DNA of 64,000 nt from positions 1 to 64,000 of the forward strand of contig CAYFHQ010000001.1 in the NCBI GenBank assembly GCA_964342805.1, in the 5' to 3' direction. Under the pieces are notes generated by a model, which did not search any database, was not told where the DNA came from, and worked only from the letters and a program-made list of their open reading frames with translations. Of this stretch, positions 33,627 through 41,661 are shown one piece after another. The position numbers and the translations under genes were made by a program. The stretch is from CAYFHQ01 sp964342805 (GTDB lineage Bacteria; Bacillota; Clostridia; Peptostreptococcales; Acidaminobacteraceae). Position 1 is the stretch's first letter. The number at the start of each line of letters is the position of its first letter.

Positions 33627-33643
33627 ATATCGGAATTCGATAT
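33627..33643. promoter_or_regulatory. Palindrome in the leader of the fetA-like gene
   Basis: ATATCG-GAATT-CGATAT, a perfect 6-base inverted repeat with a 5-base centre, lies between a -10-like TATACT (33619-33624) and the AGGAGG site of the ABC gene. Position and symmetry fit a repressor operator; the regulator is unknown. Confidence 0.5.
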
Positions 33644-33655
33644 TAGGAGGCATTC

Positions 33656-34267
33656 ATGATTCAAATCAAAGGATTACACATTGCCTATGGGGCCCAAAAA
33701 GTCTTTACCGACTTTTCCTTGACCATCCCATCGGGAGATGCGGTCTTGCTCAAGTGGCCTTCTGGCGCGGGCAAAACGACCTTACTAAAACTACTTATGG
33801 GCTTTGAACATCCGGACCAAGGTCAAATCTTCATTGACGGTCTGGAGTTAAATAAAAAGAATAAATACGCCATACGGCAAAAAATTGGTTATGTCAGCCA
33901 GGACGCTGACTTGCCAGAGGGAAGCGTCCACCACTTGTTCGAAATGAGTTTTTCCCTGCAAGCCAATAGCCACCTGCAACCTTCCCAAAGGGATGTCGAG
34001 GCCTATTTGGAACGGTACGGACTCACTGGGGACATCCTTCAAAAGCAGGTCAAGGACCTGTCTGGAGGCGAGCGACAGCGGATTGGTTTTATTCTCTGCC
34101 GGCTCCTTAAGCGGTCTGTTTGGCTCTTAGATGAAATCACAGCAGGCCTGGACTATGACCTTCGGGAGAAGGTTGTGGAAGACGTCAAGTCCAGTGGTGC
34201 TACCTGTCTGATTGTGTCCCACGACCCCATTTGGCAGGCGTCAAACCTGAAGGAGGTGGAGCGGTAA
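33656..34267 (+). CDS. fetA: ABC transporter ATP-binding protein, FetA/YbbL-like, with altered Walker A
   Basis: ATPase of a two-gene exporter, 203 residues. It has the signature LSGGERQR, Walker B VWLLDEITAGLD and the switch His in VSHDP. The P-loop reads KWPSGAGKTTLL: the first Gly of the GxSGxGKT motif is Trp, a one-base change from GGG to TGG that would be expected to crowd the phosphate site. The partner permease overlaps by one base (TAATG), as in FetAB of Escherichia coli, reported to export iron. The symbol rests on this gene pair and similarity. Confidence 0.82.
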   Translation: MIQIKGLHIAYGAQKVFTDFSLTIPSGDAVLLKWPSGAGKTTLLKLLMGFEHPDQGQIFIDGLELNKKNKYAIRQKIGYVSQDADLPEGSVHHLFEMSFSLQANSHLQPSQRDVEAYLERYGLTGDILQKQVKDLSGGERQRIGFILCRLLKRSVWLLDEITAGLDYDLREKVVEDVKSSGATCLIVSHDPIWQASNLKEVER

Positions 34268-35040
34268 TGGGTGCAGTACCCTTAAGTTATTGGTCCATGG
34301 CCACCCTACTTGTCTTTATGGGCCCCATGTTTTGGGTCAACGGCAAGTTGGGCCTCGACCTCAATAAGAGGACCCTTTGGGTTATTGGCCGGATGGCCAT
34401 TCAGTTGTCTTTAGTTGGCTTGATCCTCCAGACTCTTTTTAACTGGAATCATCCTGCGTCAAATATGGCCTATATTATTTTTATGATCACCGTTGCAGCT
34501 TGGAGTGCCCTTCGGTCCACCAACCTGCCCATAAAAAAAGTGGGCCTCCCCCTTTGGTTGGCCTTTCTTGTGCCCAACTTGATTGTCTTGTTCTTCTTTA
34601 ATGCTTTTGTTGTCCGTTTAGACACCCTATTTGCGGCCAACTACATGGTGCCCATTGGGGGCATGCTCCTTGGCAATACATTGTCTGGGAATATTGTAGG
34701 CCTGAGCCGTTACTATGACGGCATCCGTCAAAATAGTAAACAGTACTTTTACATGCTGGGCCTGGGGGCCACCCGACGTGAAGCCCTCTTGCCCCATATT
34801 AAGGCCGGTGTAGCTGCTGCGGTCAACCCCACTCTGGCTTCCATTGAAACCATGGGTTTAGTTGCCCTACCGGGTATGATGACCGGCCAGATCCTCGGTG
34901 GCAGCATACCGACAACGGCCATCCGTTATCAAATCGCCATTATGATTGCCATACTGATCATCCGGTATTTTTCCACTCTCTTGGCCATCATCTTTACGTC
35001 GATACGGGCATTTGACGAATATGACATTCTCACGCTATAA
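34267..35040 (+). CDS. fetB: ABC transporter permease, FetB/YbbM family
   Basis: 257 residues with about seven membrane helices. It matches the UPF0014/FetB family: RYYDGIRQNSKQYFYMLGLGATRREALLP is the conserved cytoplasmic coupling region (cited here by its parts YYDGI and LGATRREA), followed by SIETMGLVALPGMMTGQILGG broken as IETMGLVALPGMM. The ATG overlaps the stop of the ATPase gene and has AAGGAGG inside that gene, so the two are coupled. Likely an exporter of iron or another metal; the substrate is inferred from the family. Confidence 0.88.
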   Translation: MGAVPLSYWSMATLLVFMGPMFWVNGKLGLDLNKRTLWVIGRMAIQLSLVGLILQTLFNWNHPASNMAYIIFMITVAAWSALRSTNLPIKKVGLPLWLAFLVPNLIVLFFFNAFVVRLDTLFAANYMVPIGGMLLGNTLSGNIVGLSRYYDGIRQNSKQYFYMLGLGATRREALLPHIKAGVAAAVNPTLASIETMGLVALPGMMTGQILGGSIPTTAIRYQIAIMIAILIIRYFSTLLAIIFTSIRAFDEYDILTL

Positions 35041-35106
35041 TCGTTGCAACACAAGATTCGACACACGAAGGATTCGTCTGGACCATGTAGATGAAGAGGA
35101 GGACAT

Positions 35107-35607
35107 ATGAATCAAATTCTAGTACCTGACTTTCCCAACAAAACCAAGCAATATCAATATATGAACGTGAAAATGGTCGGACTCCTGTCCGCTGAGGAGG
35201 ACTGGCTGGCCAACCTGTCCAACGCCGCTGCCCTGGTCTGGTTGCTCTTGGAGGACATTAACTGGGCGGGGTTTTACCTCATGAAGGATGGCCAACTGAA
35301 ACTGGGTCCCTTTAATGGCAAGCCGGCTTGTACCTCCATTGAAGTGGGCAAGGGGGTTTGCGGGACAGCTGTAGCAAGCAAAGAAGTCCAGCTGGTCAAA
35401 AATGTCCATGACTTCCCTGGCCACATAGCCTGCGACAGTGCTTCCAATTCCGAGATTGTTCTTCCCATTATTGTAGATGGTCAAGTGGTAGCCGTTTTGG
35501 ACATTGACAGCCCAATTTTGAACCGCTTTGACGAGGAAGACCAAGCTGGCCTAGTGAAGGTTGTGGATACCCTGGTCAAGTACATTGACTTTTCACACGT
35601 AAAATAG
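35107..35607 (+). CDS. msrC: Free methionine-(R)-sulfoxide reductase (GAF domain)
   Basis: Reduces free L-methionine-R-sulfoxide, an antioxidant function. 166 residues forming one GAF domain with the cysteine set of this enzyme: GKPACTSIEVGKGVCGTA and the downstream GHIACDSASNSEI. These three Cys positions are conserved in active fRMsr proteins. It lies 66 bases after fetB, has its own GAGGAGG site and is closed by a strong terminator. Beside an iron exporter an oxidative-stress link is reasonable but inferred. Confidence 0.93.
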   Translation: MNQILVPDFPNKTKQYQYMNVKMVGLLSAEEDWLANLSNAAALVWLLLEDINWAGFYLMKDGQLKLGPFNGKPACTSIEVGKGVCGTAVASKEVQLVKNVHDFPGHIACDSASNSEIVLPIIVDGQVVAVLDIDSPILNRFDEEDQAGLVKVVDTLVKYIDFSHVK

Positions 35608-35622
35608 TAATCATGATTAGAT

Positions 35623-35670
35623 AAACCGTGGCAAGGCGCATCGTCTGGGCTTTCTTGCCACGGTTTTCTT
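35623..35670 (+). terminator. Terminator after msrC
   Basis: AAACCGTGGCAAG/CTTGCCACGGTTT stem with an 18-base loop followed by TTTTC. Confidence 0.9.
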
Positions 35671-35825
35671 ATATTAATCTTTTCTTAAACCTCTCGTTTG
35701 GCAAATTATTGCTTTTTTTAAGGTAATCTCCTGAAAACACGTACATGATTTACCCCTTTACTTGATTTGGTTGAATAAATGATCCTTTTTGTCCATTTTC
35801 CTTATTAAAAAGCAAATATGCTGAT

Positions 35826-35855
35826 TTGAGTCGCATTTTTTACGCATGATACAAT
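35826..35855 (+). promoter_or_regulatory. Promoter of the plus-strand chemoreceptor
   Basis: TTGAGT (35826-35831), an 18-base spacer and TACAAT (35850-35855) lie 35 bases before the chemoreceptor ATG. The rest of the 35671-35890 interval is AT-rich with no gene. Confidence 0.6.
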
Positions 35856-35890
35856 AGTGCGGTGAGTGAAAATACATATATGGGGGATTT

Positions 35891-37615
35891 ATGAAAAAGA
35901 TCAAAATGCACCAGCGGGTATGGTTTCGCATAGCGTTACCAATCGTAATCGCAATACTTGTTTTTGTGACAGGAATTCAATTCTTAAACTATGGCCTGTC
36001 GTTCCAGCGGACCAATGACAATTCGGTTATCTTGTCACACAAGGTATTCGACACGGTGTCCCAGGAAGTTGACGCAAAAACCTTCAACCAGTTTGAGGAC
36101 AATGACGCAACTGAGGACCCGGCCTATATCCACTTAAAGAACGTGCTAAAGACCATTAAGTCCACGTCAAACATCAAGTACATTTACCTTACCCGCCAAG
36201 GAGACACTGGCTATCAGTACATCATTGATGGCTATCCCATCGACTCCGAAGACACTGTGGATGTTGGTGAGGAAACAGAAGCAGACTACGACGAAATTTA
36301 TAGTGAAGTGTTTGGCTCAGGGAAACCTAAGTTAGGCCTATTTGAAGACTCTGAGTGGGGCAGAATGGTTACCAACTACTACCCCCTACTGGACAGTAAC
36401 GGGAAGGCCTATGCAGTCTTGGGTGTTGACTACAACATTCAACCCGAACTGGATGCCATGAATGCTTCCTTCTATGAAGGGCTTTTGATCATGGTCATTG
36501 CCTTGGTTGTCATCCTGGTCATAATTGTTCTTGTGGCAAGATCAATTGTTAAGCCGATTTCAAGCCTTGCCAAGCAATCCTCTCGTATGGCCAATTATGA
36601 TTGGCAAATCCAAATGGATAAACGATACAAGGGTGAACTAGGTACCCTCCAAGAAAACTTCGAAACCATGGTGACCAATAACCGAGAACTCATTCAAGTC
36701 ATTCGTCAGAAAATGGAGTTTGTAACCCACTCCAGCAATGACATCAATGAGTCCAGCAGGACCATTGCCCTCATGGTAGACGAAACGGCTCAAACCGTGA
36801 ACCACATGGCCAAGGGGATCTCCGACCAGGCCCATGGGTCTGAGTCAGCTACTGAACTGACCCGAAGCCTTGGTGAGGACATTTATGCCGTCCTACAGGA
36901 GTCTGCAGGTGCAGAAGTCAGCGCCAAGGACCTGAAAGAACTCAATAAAGTTTCCGGTGACCAAATGGCACAAATGGAGCTTCGACTCCAAGACACCAGC
37001 AAGGGCTTTGAGCAAATGAATGGTCAAATGGCGGAACTCTCTGGTATGTCCACTAAGATCGTCAATATCATTGAGACCATCAGTAGCATAGCCGACCAAA
37101 CCAACCTATTGGCCCTAAATGCCTCCATTGAAGCCGCAAGGGCTGGAGAGCAGGGTCGTGGCTTTGCAGTTGTAGCAGACGAAATCCGGAAGCTTGCAGA
37201 GGAGTCCAGTACGGCTGCGCAAAATATTGCTGAGATCATTAACCAAGTGGCAGAGGGTATTGCCTCATCCAATGGCAAGACCCGAGAGATCTCTCAGGTC
37301 ATGGAACTGGCCGAACAACAGGTTCAAATGACCTTGGAGTCCTATGCAAAGGCCGACCAAAGTGTGGTGAGTCTTCAGGAGAACATTTCCACCCTTCGTA
37401 TGAATATGGAGCGGATGGATGAGAAGAAAACGGAGTCCATTTCCTATATTGAGACCAACACGGAGATTGGTATTCGGAACGCAGGAATCGTTGAAGAAGT
37501 GAGTGCAGCAACGGAAGAACAGACGGCCAGCGTTGAAGAAGTGGTTGCTTCCATTGAACAACTTAATGAAGCGATTATTGATATTCAGTCAGCCGTTGAC
37601 CAGTATAAGATTTAA
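35891..37615 (+). CDS. Methyl-accepting chemotaxis protein
   Basis: Intact chemoreceptor of 574 residues: membrane helix at about 14-32, an extracellular sensor of about 165 residues with a Cache-like strand pattern (IKYIYLTRQGDTGYQYIIDG, NGKAYAVLGVDY), a second membrane helix near 198-218, HAMP, and a signalling region with ADQTNLLALNASIEAARAGE at the tip and methylation helices. It should feed CheA. Its ligand is unknown. It is monocistronic with its own promoter and terminator. Confidence 0.92.
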   Translation: MKKIKMHQRVWFRIALPIVIAILVFVTGIQFLNYGLSFQRTNDNSVILSHKVFDTVSQEVDAKTFNQFEDNDATEDPAYIHLKNVLKTIKSTSNIKYIYLTRQGDTGYQYIIDGYPIDSEDTVDVGEETEADYDEIYSEVFGSGKPKLGLFEDSEWGRMVTNYYPLLDSNGKAYAVLGVDYNIQPELDAMNASFYEGLLIMVIALVVILVIIVLVARSIVKPISSLAKQSSRMANYDWQIQMDKRYKGELGTLQENFETMVTNNRELIQVIRQKMEFVTHSSNDINESSRTIALMVDETAQTVNHMAKGISDQAHGSESATELTRSLGEDIYAVLQESAGAEVSAKDLKELNKVSGDQMAQMELRLQDTSKGFEQMNGQMAELSGMSTKIVNIIETISSIADQTNLLALNASIEAARAGEQGRGFAVVADEIRKLAEESSTAAQNIAEIINQVAEGIASSNGKTREISQVMELAEQQVQMTLESYAKADQSVVSLQENISTLRMNMERMDEKKTESISYIETNTEIGIRNAGIVEEVSAATEEQTASVEEVVASIEQLNEAIIDIQSAVDQYKI

Positions 37616-37661
37616 GCCAAAACAATCCATAAGTATCCTCTAGCTAGGGTATGCAAACAAA

Positions 37662-37708
37662 AAAGAGGCGTGACCAAGAGATTCTTAGAATCTAGGTCAC
37701 GCCTTTTA
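37662..37708. terminator. Bidirectional terminator between chemoreceptor and S41 lipoprotein
   Basis: AGGCGTGACC/GGTCACGCCT perfect stem with an A run on the left and TTTT on the right, serving both convergent genes. Confidence 0.88.
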
Positions 37709-37723
37709 TTGCTTGATCAAAAT

Positions 37724-39133
37724 CTATAGGCCAGCAGCCTTGAGCATGTCTTCATAAGAGTGGGTCTCCACCAGGATGTCTGGTTGAACACCGGTTTCAT
37801 GGACTCGTACCCCATCGACAGACCAGTAGTGGTTGACCACTGCTATGCCAAACTTTTTCATGGGGTTCTCGAAGACCCTTTGGCCCACACCTTTGCCAAA
37901 GGTGGGTTGGCCAACTATAAGGGCATTGGCATGGAAACGCTGGAGGCCAAGGGCAAGCATTTCTCCTGCACTGGCTGTGTCCCCGTCCACTAAGACCAGG
38001 ATTTTCTTAAAGGTAAGGGCTGAGTTGTCAGAGTAATACTGATAATTTTCTCCAACCTTAAACTCAAGCTCCACGGTCACCCCTTCTGGCAAGAGGGCGT
38101 CTAACATGTTGGCAGCTGAATCGGTTACGCCACCGCCATTCCCTCTTAAATCAAGGATTAGGTTTAACTGGTCACGGTTTTCCACTTGGTCCAGATAGTC
38201 AACAAATTCCTCGTCGGAGGTGGGTAAAAAGGCATTCCACTTGACCCTGAGTTGGTCTGCCCCCACACGCTGAAATTGAAGGGGGTCCGTAAAGGGCTCA
38301 TGGAAGAGGTCATACTCCTCCCCTTGGTAGACATAGGTAAAGGGGTCCTCTGGACTTTTTACAGTCTCCAGGGCCCTGTGGATATTGGCAACCTCCTGGG
38401 CCGACTGATCCATGCTACTAGCAATTCTTTCTTCAATATCAGTCGGGAGATCATATAAATAATCATCGGTCATGAGGGCTTGTACCAGCTGGTCTGGCTT
38501 ACTTTCCATCAAGGCCAGTTCTGCCTGCATACCCCCTACCCGGAAGTTGTCTGGTTCCAGGTCTAAGACCCTTTCAATATAGTCTTTTGCCAAGGCAATG
38601 TCCCCTTGCAAAAATGCCAGTTCAGCCCGGTCGGCCATGACATTGGCCTTGTCTTCTTCCAGGCCAATGGCCTCTTCCAAGGTGGCACTAGCTTGGTCAA
38701 GTTGCAAGAGTTCCAACTGGCATAGGCCCGCGTACCAGAGGAGACGGCCCCGAAAGTCCGTTTCCCCTTCTAAGGCTTGTTCTGCCACCCGGAGACATTC
38801 CATATGGCGGTCACCGTTATAGAGGGCGTCCACCACCATGAGGGTCACTTGATGGTCATGGGGATAGAGGCTCTGGGCTTCAAGGTAGGTGTCTGCAGCC
38901 CGTCTATAGTCCCCTGAGTCATAAAACCTACCTGCAACTTCCATGAGGGTGTCAAGGTCCTGCTTATCTACGGCAGCCTCAACAATGGCCTCATGCTGCT
39001 GAGACATGGGTACCACACTTTTAGCCTTCCACTGGAGTAAGGGTTCCTCATCTATTTCTTCACCACAGCCTAAAAATAGACCTGTGGTCATGATTAGCAA
39101 GCTGAACAGGATCAGTTGGATTCGTTTGTCCAT
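37724..39133 (-). CDS. TPR-containing S41 family peptidase lipoprotein
   Basis: 469 residues. A lipoprotein signal peptide ends in LFLGC (Cys23 lipidated). Residues about 50-225 form TPR-like helical repeats, and about 265-455 form a tail-specific protease domain. The S41 catalytic Ser388 lies in DTASAGEM and the Lys414 in FGKGVG, with LILDLRGNGGGV before them as in CtpA-type enzymes. No PDZ domain is apparent; the TPR part may take over substrate or partner binding. The stop lies close to a shared terminator, and the gene follows mnmA by 15 bases on the same strand, so it may be co-transcribed with it. Confidence 0.88.
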   Translation of the reverse strand: MDKRIQLILFSLLIMTTGLFLGCGEEIDEEPLLQWKAKSVVPMSQQHEAIVEAAVDKQDLDTLMEVAGRFYDSGDYRRAADTYLEAQSLYPHDHQVTLMVVDALYNGDRHMECLRVAEQALEGETDFRGRLLWYAGLCQLELLQLDQASATLEEAIGLEEDKANVMADRAELAFLQGDIALAKDYIERVLDLEPDNFRVGGMQAELALMESKPDQLVQALMTDDYLYDLPTDIEERIASSMDQSAQEVANIHRALETVKSPEDPFTYVYQGEEYDLFHEPFTDPLQFQRVGADQLRVKWNAFLPTSDEEFVDYLDQVENRDQLNLILDLRGNGGGVTDSAANMLDALLPEGVTVELEFKVGENYQYYSDNSALTFKKILVLVDGDTASAGEMLALGLQRFHANALIVGQPTFGKGVGQRVFENPMKKFGIAVVNHYWSVDGVRVHETGVQPDILVETHSYEDMLKAAGL

Positions 39134-39148
39134 CTCGGGTCATCCTTT

Positions 39149-40237
39149 CTACTCGATGATTCCGCCACCTATGATTTCATCACCCATATAAAAGACCACT
39201 GACTGACCTGGCGCAATGGCTCGAACAGGTTCATTAAACTGTACCCGGACACTGCCATCCTTCATGGGAACTAAGATTGCCGGTAAGCGGTAGCCCCAGA
39301 CACAGATCTTTGCGTCCACCTGGATCATGGAAGTTAAGGTGTCAAAGGGAATGAAGTTGACCTTTTTGGCCACAAGACTGGAGGCATAGCAATCACGGTC
39401 AGGGCCCAAAACAATTTGGTTTAAGGGCGCATCAATGGAAAGAACGGTTAGGGGTTCTTCTAAGTCTATGCCCAGTTTTCTCTTTTGTCCTATGGTGTAA
39501 TGGACTAGTCCCTGGTGTTGACCCAGGACCCTGCCTTCCTGGTCCACAAAGTTTCCTGGACGGGGTTCTTGGTCGGTGAAAGACTGAATAAAACGGCCAT
39601 AGTCTCCGTCTGGAATGAAGCAGACGCCAAAGCTGTCTTTCTTGTCCCCCACTTCTTTGCGCCACCCCCGGACCTTGTCTCTGACTTCCTCCTTGTTTTG
39701 AATGTCACCAAGGGGGAGTAAAATCCGTTGGAGTTGCCACTGGGTGAGACCATGGAGGACATAGGCCTGGTCCTTGCGGTCAGCCTGTCCCGAGTAAACC
39801 CGGCAACATTCCAGCTCTTCGTCCCAGCGGATATTGGCATAGTGGCCAGTGGCCATATAGGTAGCGCCCAGGTCCATGGCTTCCTTGAGGAGGAGGCCAT
39901 ATTTGACGATCCGGTTGCATTTGACACAAGGGTTGGGCGTCCGTCCCTTGAGGTACTCGTCTGCAAAATACGTCTGTATTCCCCGCCGAAAAACCTCCCT
40001 CAAGTCAAGGATGTGGTGGTCAATCCCTAGGCGATCAGCCGTGTCCCTCGCCTCTTGCAAAAAGGAAGGAGGACCCATTTGCCCTCTTTCGTCAGGAACG
40101 TCAAAGAGGTACATGGTGATCCCAAAGATGTCTATATTATTTTCCTGCAAAAGCAAAGCGACGGAGGTGGAATCCACCCCGCCACTCATGGCTACTGCAA
40201 CCCGTTGTCCGGGCTTCACTCGTTTCAATAGTTCCAT
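39149..40237 (-). CDS. mnmA: tRNA-specific 2-thiouridylase
   Basis: Makes 2-thiouridine at the wobble base of tRNA-Lys, -Glu and -Gln. 362 residues with the PP-loop AMSGGVDSTSVA, the first catalytic Cys in TPNPCVKCNR and the second in SFGVCFIPDGDY, plus a C-terminal OB-like domain. It follows degV by 5 bases with GGGAG as ribosome site and precedes the S41 lipoprotein. No cysteine desulfurase is adjacent. With gluQRS and queDEC the window holds three kinds of wobble or anticodon modification. Confidence 0.96.
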   Translation of the reverse strand: MELLKRVKPGQRVAVAMSGGVDSTSVALLLQENNIDIFGITMYLFDVPDERGQMGPPSFLQEARDTADRLGIDHHILDLREVFRRGIQTYFADEYLKGRTPNPCVKCNRIVKYGLLLKEAMDLGATYMATGHYANIRWDEELECCRVYSGQADRKDQAYVLHGLTQWQLQRILLPLGDIQNKEEVRDKVRGWRKEVGDKKDSFGVCFIPDGDYGRFIQSFTDQEPRPGNFVDQEGRVLGQHQGLVHYTIGQKRKLGIDLEEPLTVLSIDAPLNQIVLGPDRDCYASSLVAKKVNFIPFDTLTSMIQVDAKICVWGYRLPAILVPMKDGSVRVQFNEPVRAIAPGQSVVFYMGDEIIGGGIIE

Positions 40238-40242
40238 TACTT

Positions 40243-41121
40243 TTACTGCTCCCGTTCCTTGCCAATAAAAGATAGGCCGATCATATTTGGACCCACATGG
40301 GAAGCGATGGTGGCCGATAGTTCAGTGACCATAATTTCCTTAAAAGACACCGCCTCTTCAATCAGACCCTTTAACTTGTCAGCGTCTTCCTTGCAGTTGC
40401 CATGGCCAATGACAAGTCGGGTCTCCTCGGGATCAATGACATGTTCATTGACCTTTTCCACGAGGAACTTCAAAGACTTTTTCCGGCCCCGTATATTGGA
40501 GTAAGACTCCAACTTGCCATTGTGGCCCACGGTCAGGACTGGCTTAATTTTCAGTGCTGTTCCAATGATGGCTAGGGCAGCGGGAATACGACCACCGTTT
40601 TTTAGGTAGTGGAGGTCGTCCACAGCAAACCAGTGCTGGGCCATTTTTTGCTTGTCGTCCATCCATTGGGCTGTAGTCTCAGCAGGTTGGCCCGCACGGA
40701 CCTGGTCAATGGCATGGGAGATCATTAGGCCTTGGCCCACTGAAGCACTTCTGGACTCCACGATATGTATTTTAGCCTCTGGCATGTCTTCCATAAGCAT
40801 GCTCTTGGCCAGGACTGCATTGTTAAAGGTTCCACTGAGACCGGAGGATAGGCCAAAGTAGATGACTTCGTCACCGGCTTCTACCCGGTCTTTCATCTTG
40901 CCCATGAGGTCCAGGGGTGTAATTTGAGACGTCCGTGCCATCATGCCTTGGCGGAGCTTGTCATAAAACTGGTCATGGGACACAGTGACCCCCATGTCGT
41001 CCACAAAATCAAGGTCATCCATATGGATGGGCATGCCTACCATATCCAAAATATCTTTATTCTCTTTTATGTATTTCAGTGGTAGATCATTACATGAATC
41101 TGTCAGTATTGCGATAGCCAT
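40243..41121 (-). CDS. DegV family protein
   Basis: Fatty-acid-binding protein of the DegV/FakB fold, 292 residues. It has the N-terminal ILTDSCNDLP strand, the TSQITP loop (Thr-Ser binding the carboxylate) and the SSGLSGTFNNA helix start, followed by DDLHYLKNGGRIP, all family hallmarks. FakB members present fatty acids to the kinase FakA for phospholipid synthesis; no fakA is in the window, so the precise role is open. First in a degV-mnmA-S41 run downstream of the HxlR gene. Confidence 0.93.
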   Translation of the reverse strand: MAIAILTDSCNDLPLKYIKENKDILDMVGMPIHMDDLDFVDDMGVTVSHDQFYDKLRQGMMARTSQITPLDLMGKMKDRVEAGDEVIYFGLSSGLSGTFNNAVLAKSMLMEDMPEAKIHIVESRSASVGQGLMISHAIDQVRAGQPAETTAQWMDDKQKMAQHWFAVDDLHYLKNGGRIPAALAIIGTALKIKPVLTVGHNGKLESYSNIRGRKKSLKFLVEKVNEHVIDPEETRLVIGHGNCKEDADKLKGLIEEAVSFKEIMVTELSATIASHVGPNMIGLSFIGKEREQ

Positions 41122-41135
41122 TTGCGCCTCCGTAC

Positions 41136-41495
41136 CTATTTGTCTATGTCACCTAAGAAGGTGGTCTGATAGTTTTTTCCCCAATTTCTGAATGCGTCGA
41201 TCAACTCTCCCACAGAGTTACCGATGTCCGTCAAAGCATATTCTACTTTTCTTGGTCCATCCGCAGTCACTGTTCGTCGTACCATGCCGTCCTCTTCCAG
41301 TTCTCTGAGGGACAGGGTTAAGGATCTTTTTGTGATCTCTGGAATGCACTTGTTGAGTTCGTTGAACCGTTTCTCTCCTTCGGTTAACTGGTCAAGAATA
41401 ATGCTTTTCCACTTTCCACCGATCACTGCCAGGGCTGTTTCCAGCTCTGTTTGTAAAGATCCATCTCGCTTATGAAACTTGTCTTTATCCTGCAT
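41136..41495 (-). CDS. HxlR family winged-helix regulator
   Basis: 119 residues. The family block ALAVIGGKWKSIILDQL, then GEKRFNELNKCIPEITKRSLTLSLREL as the DNA-reading helix region (quoted by the parts RFNELNKCIP and RSLTLSLREL), and YALTDIG identify HxlR. One Cys (in NKCIPEI) lies at the place where the redox-sensing members keep theirs. It sits 14 bases before degV and has a symmetric operator-like site in its own promoter region, consistent with autoregulation. Confidence 0.92.
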   Translation of the reverse strand: MQDKDKFHKRDGSLQTELETALAVIGGKWKSIILDQLTEGEKRFNELNKCIPEITKRSLTLSLRELEEDGMVRRTVTADGPRKVEYALTDIGNSVGELIDAFRNWGKNYQTTFLGDIDK

Positions 41496-41531
41496 GTCGG
41501 CCTCCCAACTTGGTCTTTGATGCTGGTCTTA

Positions 41532-41548
41532 GGTATACTTTTTATACC
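41532..41548. promoter_or_regulatory. Operator-like palindrome upstream of the HxlR gene
   Basis: GGTATA-CTTTT-TATACC, a perfect 6-base inverted repeat with a 5-base centre, 37 bases before the regulator ATG. A further half-like AGTATACC copy lies at 41561-41568. HxlR proteins often bind such GTATAC-type sites near their own start. Confidence 0.6.
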
Positions 41549-41597
41549 TTTCCCTGTTTCAGTATACCTTAAATCTATTTGGGGAACAGGGAATAAT

Positions 41598-41654
41598 CAA
41601 AAAACCTCCATGTAAAATGAATGATCTGTCTGATCATTCACCCTACACAGAGGT
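41598..41654 (-). terminator. Terminator after gluQRS
   Basis: An outer ACCTC/GAGGT stem encloses a perfect TGAATGATC/GATCATTCA hairpin; on the minus strand a run of six T follows. Confidence 0.75.
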
Positions 41655-41661
41655 CTATAGA

